From: Synechococcales cyanobacterium GL140_1_metabinner_5_sub
GTDB lineage: Bacteria > Cyanobacteriota > Cyanobacteriia > Cyanobacteriales > Chamaesiphonaceae
Direction: 5' to 3'
Length of the DNA: 64,000 nt
Assembly (NCBI GenBank): GCA_025359065.1
Contig: JANYHM010000040.1
Location: 94,284-158,283 of the forward strand
A model generated the notes under the pieces. That model had not been told where the DNA came from and searched no databases. It saw nothing but the letters and a program-made list of their open reading frames with translations. How positions within the stretch are numbered: the first letter of the stretch is position 1; each line of letters begins with the position of its first letter. Both the position numbers and the translations under genes were made by a program. Of this stretch, positions 55,714 through 64,000 are shown in pieces.

Positions 55714-55920
55714 CTATGAGCTGCTATTTTTTTTTAAAATGTATTTACGCACTACCGGAGACAACGTGAAAAAAGTAGTTTCTTCCGAAACTATTTCTAG
55801 CAAACAGCGCCGTTCCAAAGAAAGTAAAACCTCCAAGGACTGTGATTGGGTAATTTCTGTGAATTTTTGGCAGATCCACTCTCTAGTAACTGGCTGAGTT
55901 GATTGTGCGATCGCCATCAA
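55714..55920 (-). pseudogene. STAND/NB-ARC ATPase, C-terminal winged-helix fragment
   Basis: 68 codons: AIAQSTQPVTREWICQKF and LEVLLSLERRCLLEIVSE, then FTLSPVVRKYIL. This is the arm domain that follows the NB-ARC core of cyanobacterial STAND proteins (pattern WLAIxRxPVxxxxLxxxF, LEALxSLxRRSLIE, FTLQPVVMEYV). The ATPase core is absent; the sequence changes to transposon DNA right upstream of 55920. The kinase gene follows after five bases, so the element probably cut a two-gene operon. Confidence 0.6.
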
Positions 55921-55929
55921 TATACAACA

Positions 55930-58005
55930 CTCCGGACAGTTTTATGGTGAGTGGCGAGAAAAGCTATCCAGCGAGTAAAATACAGTCAAACAAAAAAAGG
56001 GACTGTTCAATGGATAGCCTTCAAAATATTCTAACCGACGCACTGGCATCAGTGGGTCATTTCACAAACCGCAGCGAACCTTTCTGCAAGTATTATTCAC
56101 TAGCCTCTTCGCTGTATGTGGACGGGCAAACTACACAAACTTGAGTCGCTATAGCCCTTTCTCAGAGCGCACTTTCCGCCGAAACTTTAATGCTGGAATC
56201 GCAATGGAGCCTATTAACGAAGAACTGATAGAGCAGCATGGTTCAGAAGAAGGAGTTCAAATTCTAGCTGTAGATGCGACCTTTAACGAGAAAAGCGGAC
56301 GCTGTACCCCAGACTTGGACTGGTTTTACAACGGTAAGACTCAACAAGTAGAAAAAGGACTAGAGTGGTCTGTTATCGCAGTCGTAGATTTACAGCAGAA
56401 TACCGCCTATGCTCTTTCCGCCCAGCAAACCGATGGCAGTATTCCCGAGCAGGTCAAAGTTGCTGCGGCAGAAGGTAAAGTTTGTGGCAGTCGGGTAGAC
56501 TTTTATCTTGGGCATCTGGCCTATTGTGATAACTCAGAATGCATTCGTTGCATCTTTACAGAGCGTATTGCCGAAGTTGTATCTCCTTGGGCAAGAAAGA
56601 CAGCTAGATTGGTTCAGAAGATACAGACCATTGGATTAGCATTAGGTGGTGCAGCGGGTGCTCGCCTATCTCACCAATTTGGTGCCTTGGTTTGTGGAAG
56701 TACCATCTTGAATCATCTCAAAAAGCTCTCACTGCCAGAGTTTGAGGTACCGAGGATTCTAGGGGTAGATGATTTTGCTTTTCGCAAGGGTCATAACTAT
56801 GAAACAATCCTGGTTGATCTAGAGCGAAATAAACCTATTGCCTTGCTGCCAGACCGTAAAGCAGAGACTTTGGCCGAATGGCTAATCCAACATCCTGGAG
56901 TGGAAGTGCTGTCACGAGATCGCTCTAAAGCTTACCGAAGTGGGATGACACAAGAAGCACCAGAAGCCATACAAGTCGCTGACAGGTTTCATCTGGTGAA
57001 AAACTTAGGAGAGACTTTGGAAAAAGTTCTGGGAAATTATGATGCTGAACTGAAAGAAATTGAGCAAAAGCAGCGTCAGGCTTTAGTTTCAACGGAGATA
57101 GTTGTCGTAACTGCTAAGTCAACAGCAACAGCCAATGCTCAAGCTCAAACACAGGCAAATCATCAAAAGCGAGTTCAGCAACAACAAGATATCAAGAAAC
57201 TAACTGAACAACAGTGGTCACAGATCGCTATTGCTCAGACGATCGGAGTCAGCGTTAAAACAGTACAGCGCTACCTTAGCTTACCTGACTTGCCAGAAAC
57301 ACCTTCTCGAAGAAGTTCGTTAGGGCAAAGCTCACTGGAGCCTTACAAACAAATGATTTTAGAATGGTGGAATGCAGATATCAGAAGGCCAAAAGTGCTG
57401 ATGGCCTTGTTGGAACAGAAAGGATACACTGGCAGTGATCGCACATTGACCCGTTACCTAAGTTCTCTGCGTGAGGCTCAAGGTCTTCCACCTACAAGGA
57501 TGCAACCAGTCAAAGGCTTGCCTCAAGTGATTGATCCTCAAGCCCCTCCTTTAACTGCAAATAGAGCTGCCTATTTGATTTTGAAAAGGACTGAAAATCG
57601 AGATACTGAGGACTTAGAAATACTTGAAAAGCTAGTTTCACAGCATCCAAGCTTAGCAATGGCGGTTGATTTAGCAGATGAGTTTTTACAACTACTAAGA
57701 CAGCAAAAAGCGGAATTATTTGATAATTAGTTAATCAAAGCTCTTAGTAGTGCTCTAAAACCCTTTCAGACGTTTGCAGCAGGTCTTTTTGATGACTATT
57801 CTGCGGTCAAAGCCAGTATGATATTAGATGTGAGCAATGGCCCAGTCGAGGGTTTAAACAATCGACTGAAAATGGTGAAGCGTCAGATGTATGGACGAGC
57901 CGGACTAGAATTACTCAGCAAACGCTTTATACTTGCTCAGTAAAAGATTTAAAACAGTATCCATTTCCAGCATTATTGCTGGATCACCAAAAGCTCGGAA
58001 GAACC
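55930..58005 (+). mobile_element. Composite insertion: IS4-like 5' part joined to an ISL3-like element
   Basis: The left part (55992-56525) encodes the N-terminus of an IS4-type transposase; the right part (56525-57943) an ISL3 transposase body. The right end, ggatcaccaaaagctcgg with gaacc (57981-58005), looks like the terminal inverted repeat of ISL3 elements. I could not find a matching left ISL3 end, consistent with fusion rather than clean insertion. The left boundary near 55930 is approximate. The element separates the STAND fragment from whatever preceded it. Confidence 0.6.
55992..57943 (+). pseudogene. Chimeric, disabled transposase (IS4-like / ISL3)
   Basis: From ATG 55992 the frame runs DSLQNILTDALASVGHFT, then shifts near 56066 (a base is missing in acaaaccg); the other frame continues PQRTFLQVLFTSLFAVCGRA, NYTNLSRYSPFSERTFRRNF, typical of IS4-type transposases, to RVDFYLGHLAY. 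There it passes in frame into CDNSECIRCIFTERIAEV, the ISL3 zinc/HTH region, and the ISL3 DDE body (ILGVDDFAFRKGHNYETILV, FHLVKNLGETLE). It stops at TAG 57728-57730 where relatives have Trp (FDN-W-L), and the same frame goes on through SNGPVEGLNNRLKMVKRQMY to 57943. So three defects: frameshift, fusion, nonsense. Confidence 0.75.
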
Positions 58006-58149
58006 CAAGTTAATTGTCGTCCAATAAGGAATGTTCTTTTTTCTCTACAAAGAACTTCGCACTGTCCAGTACATAACAAAAAAAGATACGCGATCAAGAC
58101 ATACTTTCAACCAGCGACCCTACTACGCCATCGCCAATTAGTCAATAAA

Positions 58150-58236
58150 TTAAGATACACCACCTTTTGATGGGATTCCAATCACATAGGTTAAAGCAAC
58201 AGTAGTAATAAGTAAGAACGCGGTGAGAAATTTCAT
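58150..58236 (-). CDS. Possible 28-residue membrane peptide
   Basis: ATG 58236 opens MKFLTAFLLITTVALTYVIG, then IPSKGGVS and stop. A hydrophobic helix with a Lys at the N-terminus, as in small membrane or leader peptides. An AGGTA sequence lies 8 bases upstream. Nothing else supports it; it could be chance in AT-rich DNA. Confidence 0.3.
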   Translation of the reverse strand: MKFLTAFLLITTVALTYVIGIPSKGGVS

Positions 58237-58357
58237 GTGAATTACCTGAAAAAGAGATCTTCCCACATAGACCACTCTATCCCCGAACCAGTTAACTTAG
58301 AAAACAAGCGATAGTCGCTTAGTTTAACAACTCCCCATTTGCCAGAAACAGGAGAAT

Positions 58358-59800
58358 TTATCCTCTCGGAAAGCTCTTGATATATTCATGGATTTCATCA
58401 CGCGGAAAATCTGCTTCATCAGTTTTATCCTCATACAGATTAGGGTTGGAATACCTTTCGGCCTTGTATTTTTTACTCTCAAAAGTTTTTTGGGCAACAG
58501 TTGCCAATGTTTTGTAATCAATCACATTTACGATGCAATCATCTGAAAAAACTGAAACACCTTTAACTTTTGTAATCAGCGTTCCGCGTTTGCAGCTTAC
58601 TTGAATTAGTGTTTCAATTTCTGATGATTTTAAAGCTATCTGATTATCTGCAATGCCTAAACCTTCCTTGGTCAAAGTAATTGAATTCGGCTGAGGAGAG
58701 CTGATTTTTCCGTTTGTTTCTATGCCTGTTAGAGATGCAGATAAAATTGTGGATTTGCCTGATACTATTAAATCGTCCATTACTATCACGACTTTCCCTT
58801 TGATTTTTGAATTGTTGTCTAGTTTCACAGGGAATAAAAGTTGAGCGAACTTATTGGCAGCCTTAGCAAATTCGACGGGGTCTTCTATCTTTGGCAGACT
58901 CTCGGCAGAAACCTCAAATTTTTTAGGTATAAAACTTTTAATGTAATCATTGATTTCGGTGGTTGGTGGAGGTGCTATATACTGTTTTCCTCTAGCATAA
59001 AATGATGGAATCGATTTATCAAGTGTAGAGTTTATGAAGGTTTTTTGAGCGAAAATCACATTGCCTTTGTAGTCAATTAGCGAAATCTTGCAATTATTCG
59101 CGTAGCCAATAACGCCTTCCTCATATCGAGTAATTATCTTGCCTTTAGTGCAAATTGTTTGAATCAAAGTGTCGATTTCTTCGGGCTTGTATGCCACCAT
59201 TCTTTCGGTTAATCCATAACGATCCACATCCAAGCTACTGATTTTCTTGTAATAAACGTCAAAAAATTGCATTGTTGCATCACTGCTGTTTTTCTCGACC
59301 CATGCGACTTTTCCTTTTACTTTAGCGGTTGGATTGAGTTTTAAAGGTGAAGAAAGTTTAGCTAATTCCTCAGCTTTATTTTTCATTACAGTAAAGTCAG
59401 TTGGGACAGGTGAAGCCGTTTTATTTGTTGCAGCTATATCTTTTGATGATTTATCACTCGATGTAGAACATCCAACTAAACCAATAACGCTCAACAAAAT
59501 CAAACTGCCGTAACCAAGTAATCTAAACATCATTTCTTGTGAATTCCCAGGTTTTTGTGAAGCCGGTGTAAACCGTCGATTTATTTGCCTGCCGGGTTGA
59601 TTGGTCAGCAAAATCCTGGCTGCTCGATTCGATCGCGGAAATATGCCGCCTAATTTCTGCAAACTTTCCCGACCGTCTTGGGCACCTAAATCGTTCGGCA
59701 TAAGTTGCCCATCACGAAGCATTTTAATGACTGTTGATGAGTCAAAAGATTCGTGCTGTCTATTTTTATTACTGTGAATTCGCATAGCTTTATTATTCAA
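58358..59800 (-). CDS. Lipoprotein-like protein with two tandem homologous domains
   Basis: Up to 480 residues. Residues about 20-55 (STVIKMLRDGQLMPNDLGAQ) resemble the second half of a GYF_2/DUF4339 domain. At 90-111 lies MMFRLLGYGSLILLSVIGLV then GC, a perfect lipoprotein signal if translation starts at Met 90 (59533). The rest consists of two copies of one unit: KVKGKVAWVE, EEIDTLIQTICTKGKIITR, IDYKGNVIFAQKTF, EINDYIKSF and KIKGKVVIVM, SEIETLIQVSCKRGTLITK, IDYKTLATVAQKTF, EIHEYIKSF. I do not recognise the unit. Either a membrane-anchored protein with cytosolic head or, from the inner start, a lipoprotein. Confidence 0.75.
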   Translation of the reverse strand: MNNKAMRIHSNKNRQHESFDSSTVIKMLRDGQLMPNDLGAQDGRESLQKLGGIFPRSNRAARILLTNQPGRQINRRFTPASQKPGNSQEMMFRLLGYGSLILLSVIGLVGCSTSSDKSSKDIAATNKTASPVPTDFTVMKNKAEELAKLSSPLKLNPTAKVKGKVAWVEKNSSDATMQFFDVYYKKISSLDVDRYGLTERMVAYKPEEIDTLIQTICTKGKIITRYEEGVIGYANNCKISLIDYKGNVIFAQKTFINSTLDKSIPSFYARGKQYIAPPPTTEINDYIKSFIPKKFEVSAESLPKIEDPVEFAKAANKFAQLLFPVKLDNNSKIKGKVVIVMDDLIVSGKSTILSASLTGIETNGKISSPQPNSITLTKEGLGIADNQIALKSSEIETLIQVSCKRGTLITKVKGVSVFSDDCIVNVIDYKTLATVAQKTFESKKYKAERYSNPNLYEDKTDEADFPRDEIHEYIKSFPRG

Positions 59801-60208
59801 TCGTACAATTACAGAGTATCTTTATTTTTGTTTCAACATTATCTTCCTTACTTTAAACATAATGTATCGTAAAATTCTAATAGGCTTGGCACCTGATATT
59901 CTGTTATATAGTCAACTTTAATCCTGTCTACCTACTTAACTATCAACCCTGCTCTCTAAAAGTGATTGCCAAGAAATCACTCTCAATGACCGCTAGAAGC
60001 TTCTTGCTGCGTAAAATTTTCAGCTTTTGACAGGAGATTATATCGGTGCCTAATACCAGTGAGTTAGGCAGATTCGATAGCTGTCGTGAGCCGCCAATAA
60101 CTCTGTCGTCCAACAAAGGATTTTATTAACCCCTCAAATTAAGATCACTGCGGCCTTTTATCTGGTGAAAATCATAGTTAAATTGATGACTTTGTTTAAT
60201 CTTCATTC
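59801..60208. other. Gene-free AT-rich stretch
   Basis: 408 bases without a supportable gene. A small palindrome-like gcctaataccagtgagttaggc lies at about 60052-60073. Nothing else seen. Confidence 0.4.
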
Positions 60209-60847
60209 CTAACCTTTTATGGCACTTAGTACTTCTCTCGCAACTTTTCCTGCTTCTATCAATGATTTTATATCTCCTTTGCGATAGTTTTGTCCTTTAA
60301 ATGTAACTACATCTTCAGCCCAACATAAGTTGACACCAACTGTTCGTTCACAACCAACGACGGCAGTACCCGTTTTAATATTAACAAGTGACACCGCTTG
60401 ATTCAAATTAACTGTGCTACCGCTTGTTCCACAATTAGTGAATTTCCACTGATACCAATCAGGGTTGTTAAGCTTAGTGCGCGTTGAAATATTAATACCA
60501 AAGGTTTGCTTTTCATTTATAAGCCATTCTTTTTCGATGAATAAGCCGATTGGTTCTTCACATTTAAGGGGCGTTGCACTGGGATTTTGACGTCTAAATT
60601 TCATAAAGTCATTAGAATCTTTACTCCATCCTAAGTTAGCCCCAGTCCGATCTTTATAGCGAAGATGATCTTTTTGGTCTGTGTTGAAAAGGCTATATCT
60701 GCTACCTTCTAAAACATTACTACCATTTCCTTTGATTATCCATCCTTTCATTGAGTTATCTGCGAGAGAAGGACTGCAAAACATCGTAGTGGCTAGTACT
60801 AAGAGTGCATTTATCGAAAAAAGTTTACGTGTGTTGATATGAAGCAT
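60209..60847 (-). CDS. Secreted protein, paralogue A
   Basis: 212 residues from ATG 60847 (an earlier ATG at 60892 would bury the signal peptide). Signal peptide LFSINALLVLATTMFCSPSLA. Mature protein with two similar segments: YSLFNTDQKDHLRYKDRTGA then NLGWSKD, and VSLVNIKTGTAVVGCERTVG then VNLCWAED (shared SLxN...R..GxNLxW). This points to repeated beta-hairpin or beta-trefoil-like lobes. Four Cys (CEEPIG, TNCGTS, GCERT, LCWAED) may form disulfides. About 80% alike to the gene at 61278-61910. Family not recognised; periplasmic or exported. Confidence 0.75.
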   Translation of the reverse strand: MLHINTRKLFSINALLVLATTMFCSPSLADNSMKGWIIKGNGSNVLEGSRYSLFNTDQKDHLRYKDRTGANLGWSKDSNDFMKFRRQNPSATPLKCEEPIGLFIEKEWLINEKQTFGINISTRTKLNNPDWYQWKFTNCGTSGSTVNLNQAVSLVNIKTGTAVVGCERTVGVNLCWAEDVVTFKGQNYRKGDIKSLIEAGKVAREVLSAIKG

Positions 60848-60892
60848 GAGGTAGTTCTCCTGATTAATATGTTTAGAAAAGTGTTGTTGCAT

Positions 60893-61277
60893 TCAGCCTA
60901 TTGACAATGCAATAATACACAAGGAATTTATTACTTTGTTGAAAAACACACAAATTGTAATAAACAGTCGAGTAGACTGGAGTTTAACGAATTAAACTAC
61001 TGATTGCAACTAACATATAGAGACCTGTATATTTACTCTGTTCTCTGTGTATTAGCTTAAGAAAAGTGAACATACTATTAATCGACAAGATTTATTTGGA
61101 ATAAATTGTTTGTTGAGCAATAGTGATTCATCCTCAGATACTCCTTTCCCGTTAAAAGAACATAGATTAATTTTGGCTCTGAGTAAGCTTTCAACCTGAC
61201 ATTCTATCTATATTCTTACGATGGAAAAAGAGTATACTGAGAAATTACATACCATGATTATTGGCTTCTACGGGTTA
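60893..61277. other. Gene-free AT-rich stretch between the two paralogues
   Basis: 385 bases, no gene seen. It must carry the promoter of paralogue A. No repeat or RNA structure recognised. Confidence 0.4.
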
Positions 61278-61910
61278 TCATAAGACAGCTAATATTTCGA
61301 TAGCAACTTTACCATACTTCACCAATGTCTTGATGTCTTCTTTACGATAGTTGCTCCCTCTAAAGGTGACCACGTCTTCGGCCCAACATAAATTGACACC
61401 AGCTAGACGCTCACAACCAACTACGGCAGTACCTGTTTTTGTATTAACAAGCGATACAGCTTGATTCAGATTAACTGTGCTGCCACTTGCTCCACAATTG
61501 GTGAATTTCCATTGATACCAATCAGGGTTATTCAGCTTAGTGCGTGTTGAGATGTTAATGCCAAAGGTTTGTTTTTCATATATTAGCCATTCTTTTTCAA
61601 TGAATAAGCCAATTGGTTCTTCGCATTTGAGCGGCGCAGCAGTGGGGTTTTGGCGCTTTACTGTCATGAAATTATTAGGATTTTTACTCCATCCTAAATT
61701 TGCACCGGTACGATCTTTATAACGAAGATAGTTTTTTTGATCTGTATTAAAAAAACTATACCTGGTATCTTCTGATACATTGCCACCATCCCCTTTGATA
61801 ATCCAACCCTTCATTGAGTTGTCTGCGAAAGTGGGTATGCAGAACATAGTAGTAGCTAGGACTACAAGTGCATTGATCGAGAAGAATTTGCGTGTATTGA
61901 AATGTAACAT
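61278..61910 (-). CDS. Secreted protein, paralogue B
   Basis: 210 residues. Signal peptide FFSINALVVLATTMFCIPTFA, followed by SMKGWIIKGDGGNVSEDTRY and the same Cys and SLxN...R..GxNLxW repeat pattern as paralogue A. Differences cluster near the start of the mature part, and at the C-terminus (VKYGKVAIEILAVL against IEAGKVAREVLSAIKG). The upstream ATG region, gagaatactctcctgattaat, is like that of paralogue A (gaggtagttctcctgattaat), so the duplication included the leader. Tandem duplication is clear; function unknown. Confidence 0.78.
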   Translation of the reverse strand: MLHFNTRKFFSINALVVLATTMFCIPTFADNSMKGWIIKGDGGNVSEDTRYSFFNTDQKNYLRYKDRTGANLGWSKNPNNFMTVKRQNPTAAPLKCEEPIGLFIEKEWLIYEKQTFGINISTRTKLNNPDWYQWKFTNCGASGSTVNLNQAVSLVNTKTGTAVVGCERLAGVNLCWAEDVVTFRGSNYRKEDIKTLVKYGKVAIEILAVL

Positions 61911-62259
61911 GAGAATACTCTCCTGATTAATATATTGAACAACAGAATTTTTGAGATTAACCTGTCAAAAGTTCTGTTGTGCAGGTGTGTAAATCTATAC
62001 ACAGTGAGTTTATTGTTTTCCGGATAAGTGAATTGGATATAAAATATCCCAGAAAGTAAATGAGTAGCTTAACTAAGCTGAAATCTTTCTCAGCATGGAT
62101 CTCGCTTGATGATTGAGTCGTCAATGGTTGCAATAAATATTGTAGTCATGGTCTGTATTCAGTTAATATCAATACATTTTGTCTTAGCAGGAACTTATTA
62201 AGGCACTTGCTCATCGCAGAAAAATTAATGAACATTAATAATTTTTAATTAAATAAATC
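61911..62259. other. Gene-free AT-rich stretch before the IS66-type element
   Basis: About 350 bases with no supportable gene. It includes the leader shared by the paralogues near 61911-61935. Nothing else seen. Confidence 0.4.
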
Positions 62260-63737
62260 GTAAGGATTCAGGTCAGTGGTTGACAAGAAATCAAAATAGG
62301 CTAAAGTGTTGATATGAAACAGCCGCAGCAATTTGAGAGACAAGACCTAGAGAAAATGACTCCATCACTTCTGGTGGAGATTATATTGCGGCAGCAAGAA
62401 GCAACACAGCAATTATTTGAAGAAGTGGCAAGGCTCAAAGCCATTATCAATAGGAATAGTAGCGATTCATCGAAACCACCATCTAGTGATTTTCTAAAGA
62501 AATCCGAAAAAGCAAAAGTAGAGCCACTGGACGAAGGAAAGAGGAAACCGGGTGGACAACCAGGGCATCAAGGTACAACTAGAAAAGGATTTGGAAGAGT
62601 AGACCGTTTTGAAAAAATCAGAGTAGAGTCTTGTCCGAATTGTGGCAGTCAATCATGGATAGATATGGGAGTAAAAACAAGACAGACAGCAAGGTTAGTC
62701 AGAAATCCGATAGAAATAGTAGAGTACCAACAGCATCAGTGCCGATGCCAAAGTTGTGAAAAGGTTGTTTGGGGAGAAATGCCGTCAGAAGTGATTGGCG
62801 AGCAGGATTTAGAAGCAAGCTTACAAGGAATGCTGGTATGGCTGGGAACATATGCTCATATGTCTTATGAGAAGCAGCAAGAATGGCTATTGCAGATGGG
62901 TGTAGAAGGAATTGGGCTAGGAACATTAGCAGCAACAACGGAAAGAGTTGCAGTGAGCGTCAGAGCAAAAGTAGAAGAGTTAGCTGATTGGATTAAGACC
63001 CAGATACACACGCATGTAGATGAAACAGGCTGGCCAGTAATGGGAGTAAAAGAATGGCGATGGTCGTTTAGTGGAGAAGGATATGCTCTATACCGTGGAG
63101 CCGACACCCGTAGTAGAGCTGAATTAGAGGCAGTGTTGGGAGAGCACTTTGCAGGAGTGTTGAGCAGTGATGACTACAGCGTATACAACGGCTATGGAGC
63201 AGATGGACAACAGAAATGTCTGGCGCACTTGCTGAGGCATTTTAAGCAACTACTGAAGCTGCTCCCAAAATCGCAGCAAGAAATAGGTCGAGTATTTATC
63301 AAACTGATAAATGAAGCCTTTGCTGTATATCGGAAGTGGCAAAAAACTCAAGACAATGATCGTTATTTTAAATGGGCAGAAAAATTCAAAGAAAAGGTGA
63401 GTAAGGCGATAGAAGAGTGGATGCCAAAAGCTGGTTACTCAGCAGGGAAACTGCTGAAAAACTTGAGAGACAAAAGTGAGCAATGGTGGTATTTCCTAAA
63501 AGACCCCAAAATACCACCAGATAACAATCGGGCAGAACGAAATCTCAGACTAGCTGTAACAAAGCGGAAGGTTTGCGGAGGGTCACGCTCAATGGATGGG
63601 CTGGACAACACGGCGGCACTATTAACGGTAATTCAAACTTGTAAAGCGCAGGGGAAATCTGCGTTAGAATTTTTTCGTCAAGCATTGATTGATCCCACTG
63701 GGCTGACTCTTATTCCTCCTCAGACCTGAATCCTTAC
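62260..63737 (+). mobile_element. IS66-family element, single-ORF type
   Basis: Perfect 15-base inverted ends: gtaaggattcaggtc at 62260-62274 and gacctgaatccttac at 63723-63737, beginning with GTAA as expected of IS66. Length 1478 bases, with only the DDE transposase gene (no tnpA/tnpB). The 8-base flanks differ (aataaatc on the left, aattttac on the right), so no target duplication remains. The transposase appears intact. Confidence 0.9.
62314..63729 (+). CDS. IS66-family transposase
   Basis: A 471-residue transposase. N-terminal leucine-rich coil (LLVEIILRQQEATQQLFEEV), NSSDSSKPPSSDFLKK motif, Gly-rich KRKPGGQPGHQGTTRKGFG, zinc-binding CPNCG with CRCQSC, and the DDE core: Asp in THVDETGWPVMG, Asp in LSSDDYSVYNGYG, Glu in DNNRAERNLRLAVTKRKVCG. 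No interruption is seen. The stop codon TGA (63727-63729) lies inside the right inverted repeat, so the last codons are read from the element end. Confidence 0.95.
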   Translation: MKQPQQFERQDLEKMTPSLLVEIILRQQEATQQLFEEVARLKAIINRNSSDSSKPPSSDFLKKSEKAKVEPLDEGKRKPGGQPGHQGTTRKGFGRVDRFEKIRVESCPNCGSQSWIDMGVKTRQTARLVRNPIEIVEYQQHQCRCQSCEKVVWGEMPSEVIGEQDLEASLQGMLVWLGTYAHMSYEKQQEWLLQMGVEGIGLGTLAATTERVAVSVRAKVEELADWIKTQIHTHVDETGWPVMGVKEWRWSFSGEGYALYRGADTRSRAELEAVLGEHFAGVLSSDDYSVYNGYGADGQQKCLAHLLRHFKQLLKLLPKSQQEIGRVFIKLINEAFAVYRKWQKTQDNDRYFKWAEKFKEKVSKAIEEWMPKAGYSAGKLLKNLRDKSEQWWYFLKDPKIPPDNNRAERNLRLAVTKRKVCGGSRSMDGLDNTAALLTVIQTCKAQGKSALEFFRQALIDPTGLTLIPPQT

Positions 63738-63796
63738 AATTTTACTGATGAACGAAGGCACATCTTGAAATTCTTCAGCCCTGCTTGCCAGAACTA

Positions 63797-64000
63797 CTAT
63801 CTTCTCCTGGAGCCAGATCCGTAATTATTTTCTAGCAGTCTGGAAGAGCGGAACGTGGGATCTATGTATTCGCAAAAGCACTTAGCTTGATGATCATCCC
63901 ATTCATCGAATAAAGCGATCGTTTCATCAACTTTACCTTGCCAGAGAAGCGTTCTGGCCTCGGATAGTCGTTTCATTGAACCACCAACTTTCTCCAGATT
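63797..64000 (-). pseudogene. ISKra4-type transposase, degraded fragment (runs off window)
   Basis: From the window edge the minus strand reads LEKVGGSMKRLSEARTLLWQ and GKVDETIALFDEWDDHQAKC, then departs (SSRLLENNYGSGSRRR) and stops at 63797. RLSKARDLLWQGKVDEAIxLF with a following FC.Y is characteristic of ISKra4 transposases, where the chain should go on to a GSGxVES motif; here GSGS is followed by a frameshifted end. The rest of the gene lies beyond the window. Confidence 0.6.

Noticed and set aside
57976..58170. 64-codon plus-strand frame after the ISL3 end
   Set aside because: It begins inside the terminal repeat and has no recognisable motif.
1..64000. tRNA or rRNA genes
   Set aside because: No GTTCRANNC T-loop with matching acceptor arms or rRNA-like stretch was recognised; a tRNAscan run could overturn this.
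1..64000. Abundant CGATCG/GCGATCGC octamers as a special signal
   Set aside because: These fit the HIP1 repeats normal for many cyanobacteria, so they were used only as a taxonomic clue.

Overview
The window is a cyanobacterial chromosome segment with moderate GC. Evidence for this includes a 30-residue PetL-like cytochrome b6f subunit, a Psb32-like TPM protein, a CRR6 factor for NDH-1 assembly, DUF3685, DUF4912 and DUF5340 proteins, a SigG-type ECF sigma factor with its anti-sigma factor, and very frequent CGATCG/GCGATCGC (HIP1-type) octamers. The gene set would fit a filamentous, non-heterocystous lineage such as the Pseudanabaena/Limnothrix group, but I cannot fix the genus from sequence alone.

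Layout. 1-5.5 kb: the tail of a carotenoid oxygenase, a Ser/Thr kinase fused to a sulfatase-modifying-factor-like domain, then a graveyard of toxin-antitoxin remnants (MNT/HEPN, DUF433, a short antitoxin) carrying two copies of a 125-bp palindromic element, and an Rpn-type nuclease. 5.5-24.5 kb: mostly core genes (nitrilase, petL, Psb32-like, DUF4912, a site-2-protease-like protein lacking HExxH, MBL-fold, ParA-like, vanadium haloperoxidase-like, NYN/PIN nuclease, lpd, trpC, an aminotransferase, metK, a protease-TPR protein, tgt). 24.6-30.5 kb: a compact defence/conflict island holding a RES/Xre-type pair, a zeta-type kinase with its antitoxin, and, divergent from them, a large HTH-NACHT-WD40 protein followed 14 bases later by a DUF4288 protein. 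30.8-34.9 kb: core genes (recN, trpS, MTHFR). 34.9-43.3 kb: Uma2, an IS605 remnant, a second carotenoid oxygenase, and two AAA-like (QMGK P-loop) proteins, one with 14 WD40 repeats. 43.7-53.1 kb: core genes (aat, anti-sigma/sigG, DUF3685, a single-pass membrane protein, CRR6, pheS, murJ, a conserved protein of unknown role). 53.3-64 kb: an accessory, AT-richer end with a receptor-like kinase carrying an amino-acid-binding-protein domain, a truncated STAND ATPase, a chimeric dead transposase, two paralogous secreted proteins, an IS66-type element with clean 15-bp ends, and an ISKra4 remnant.

How genes work together. Sigma factor and anti-sigma factor form one regulatory unit that ends at a strong terminator. 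The HTH-NACHT-WD40/DUF4288 pair beside two TA modules is the best candidate for an undescribed (anti-phage) system. It carries an in-frame 57-bp tandem repeat of mobile-repeat character and nearly identical 120-bp WD40 repeats, which suggests fast evolution of its sensor. A second candidate is the zinc-ribbon/kinase/transmembrane/periplasmic-binding-domain receptor at 53.3-55.7 kb, directly downstream of the STAND fragment. No tRNA, rRNA or CRISPR array was recognised by eye.
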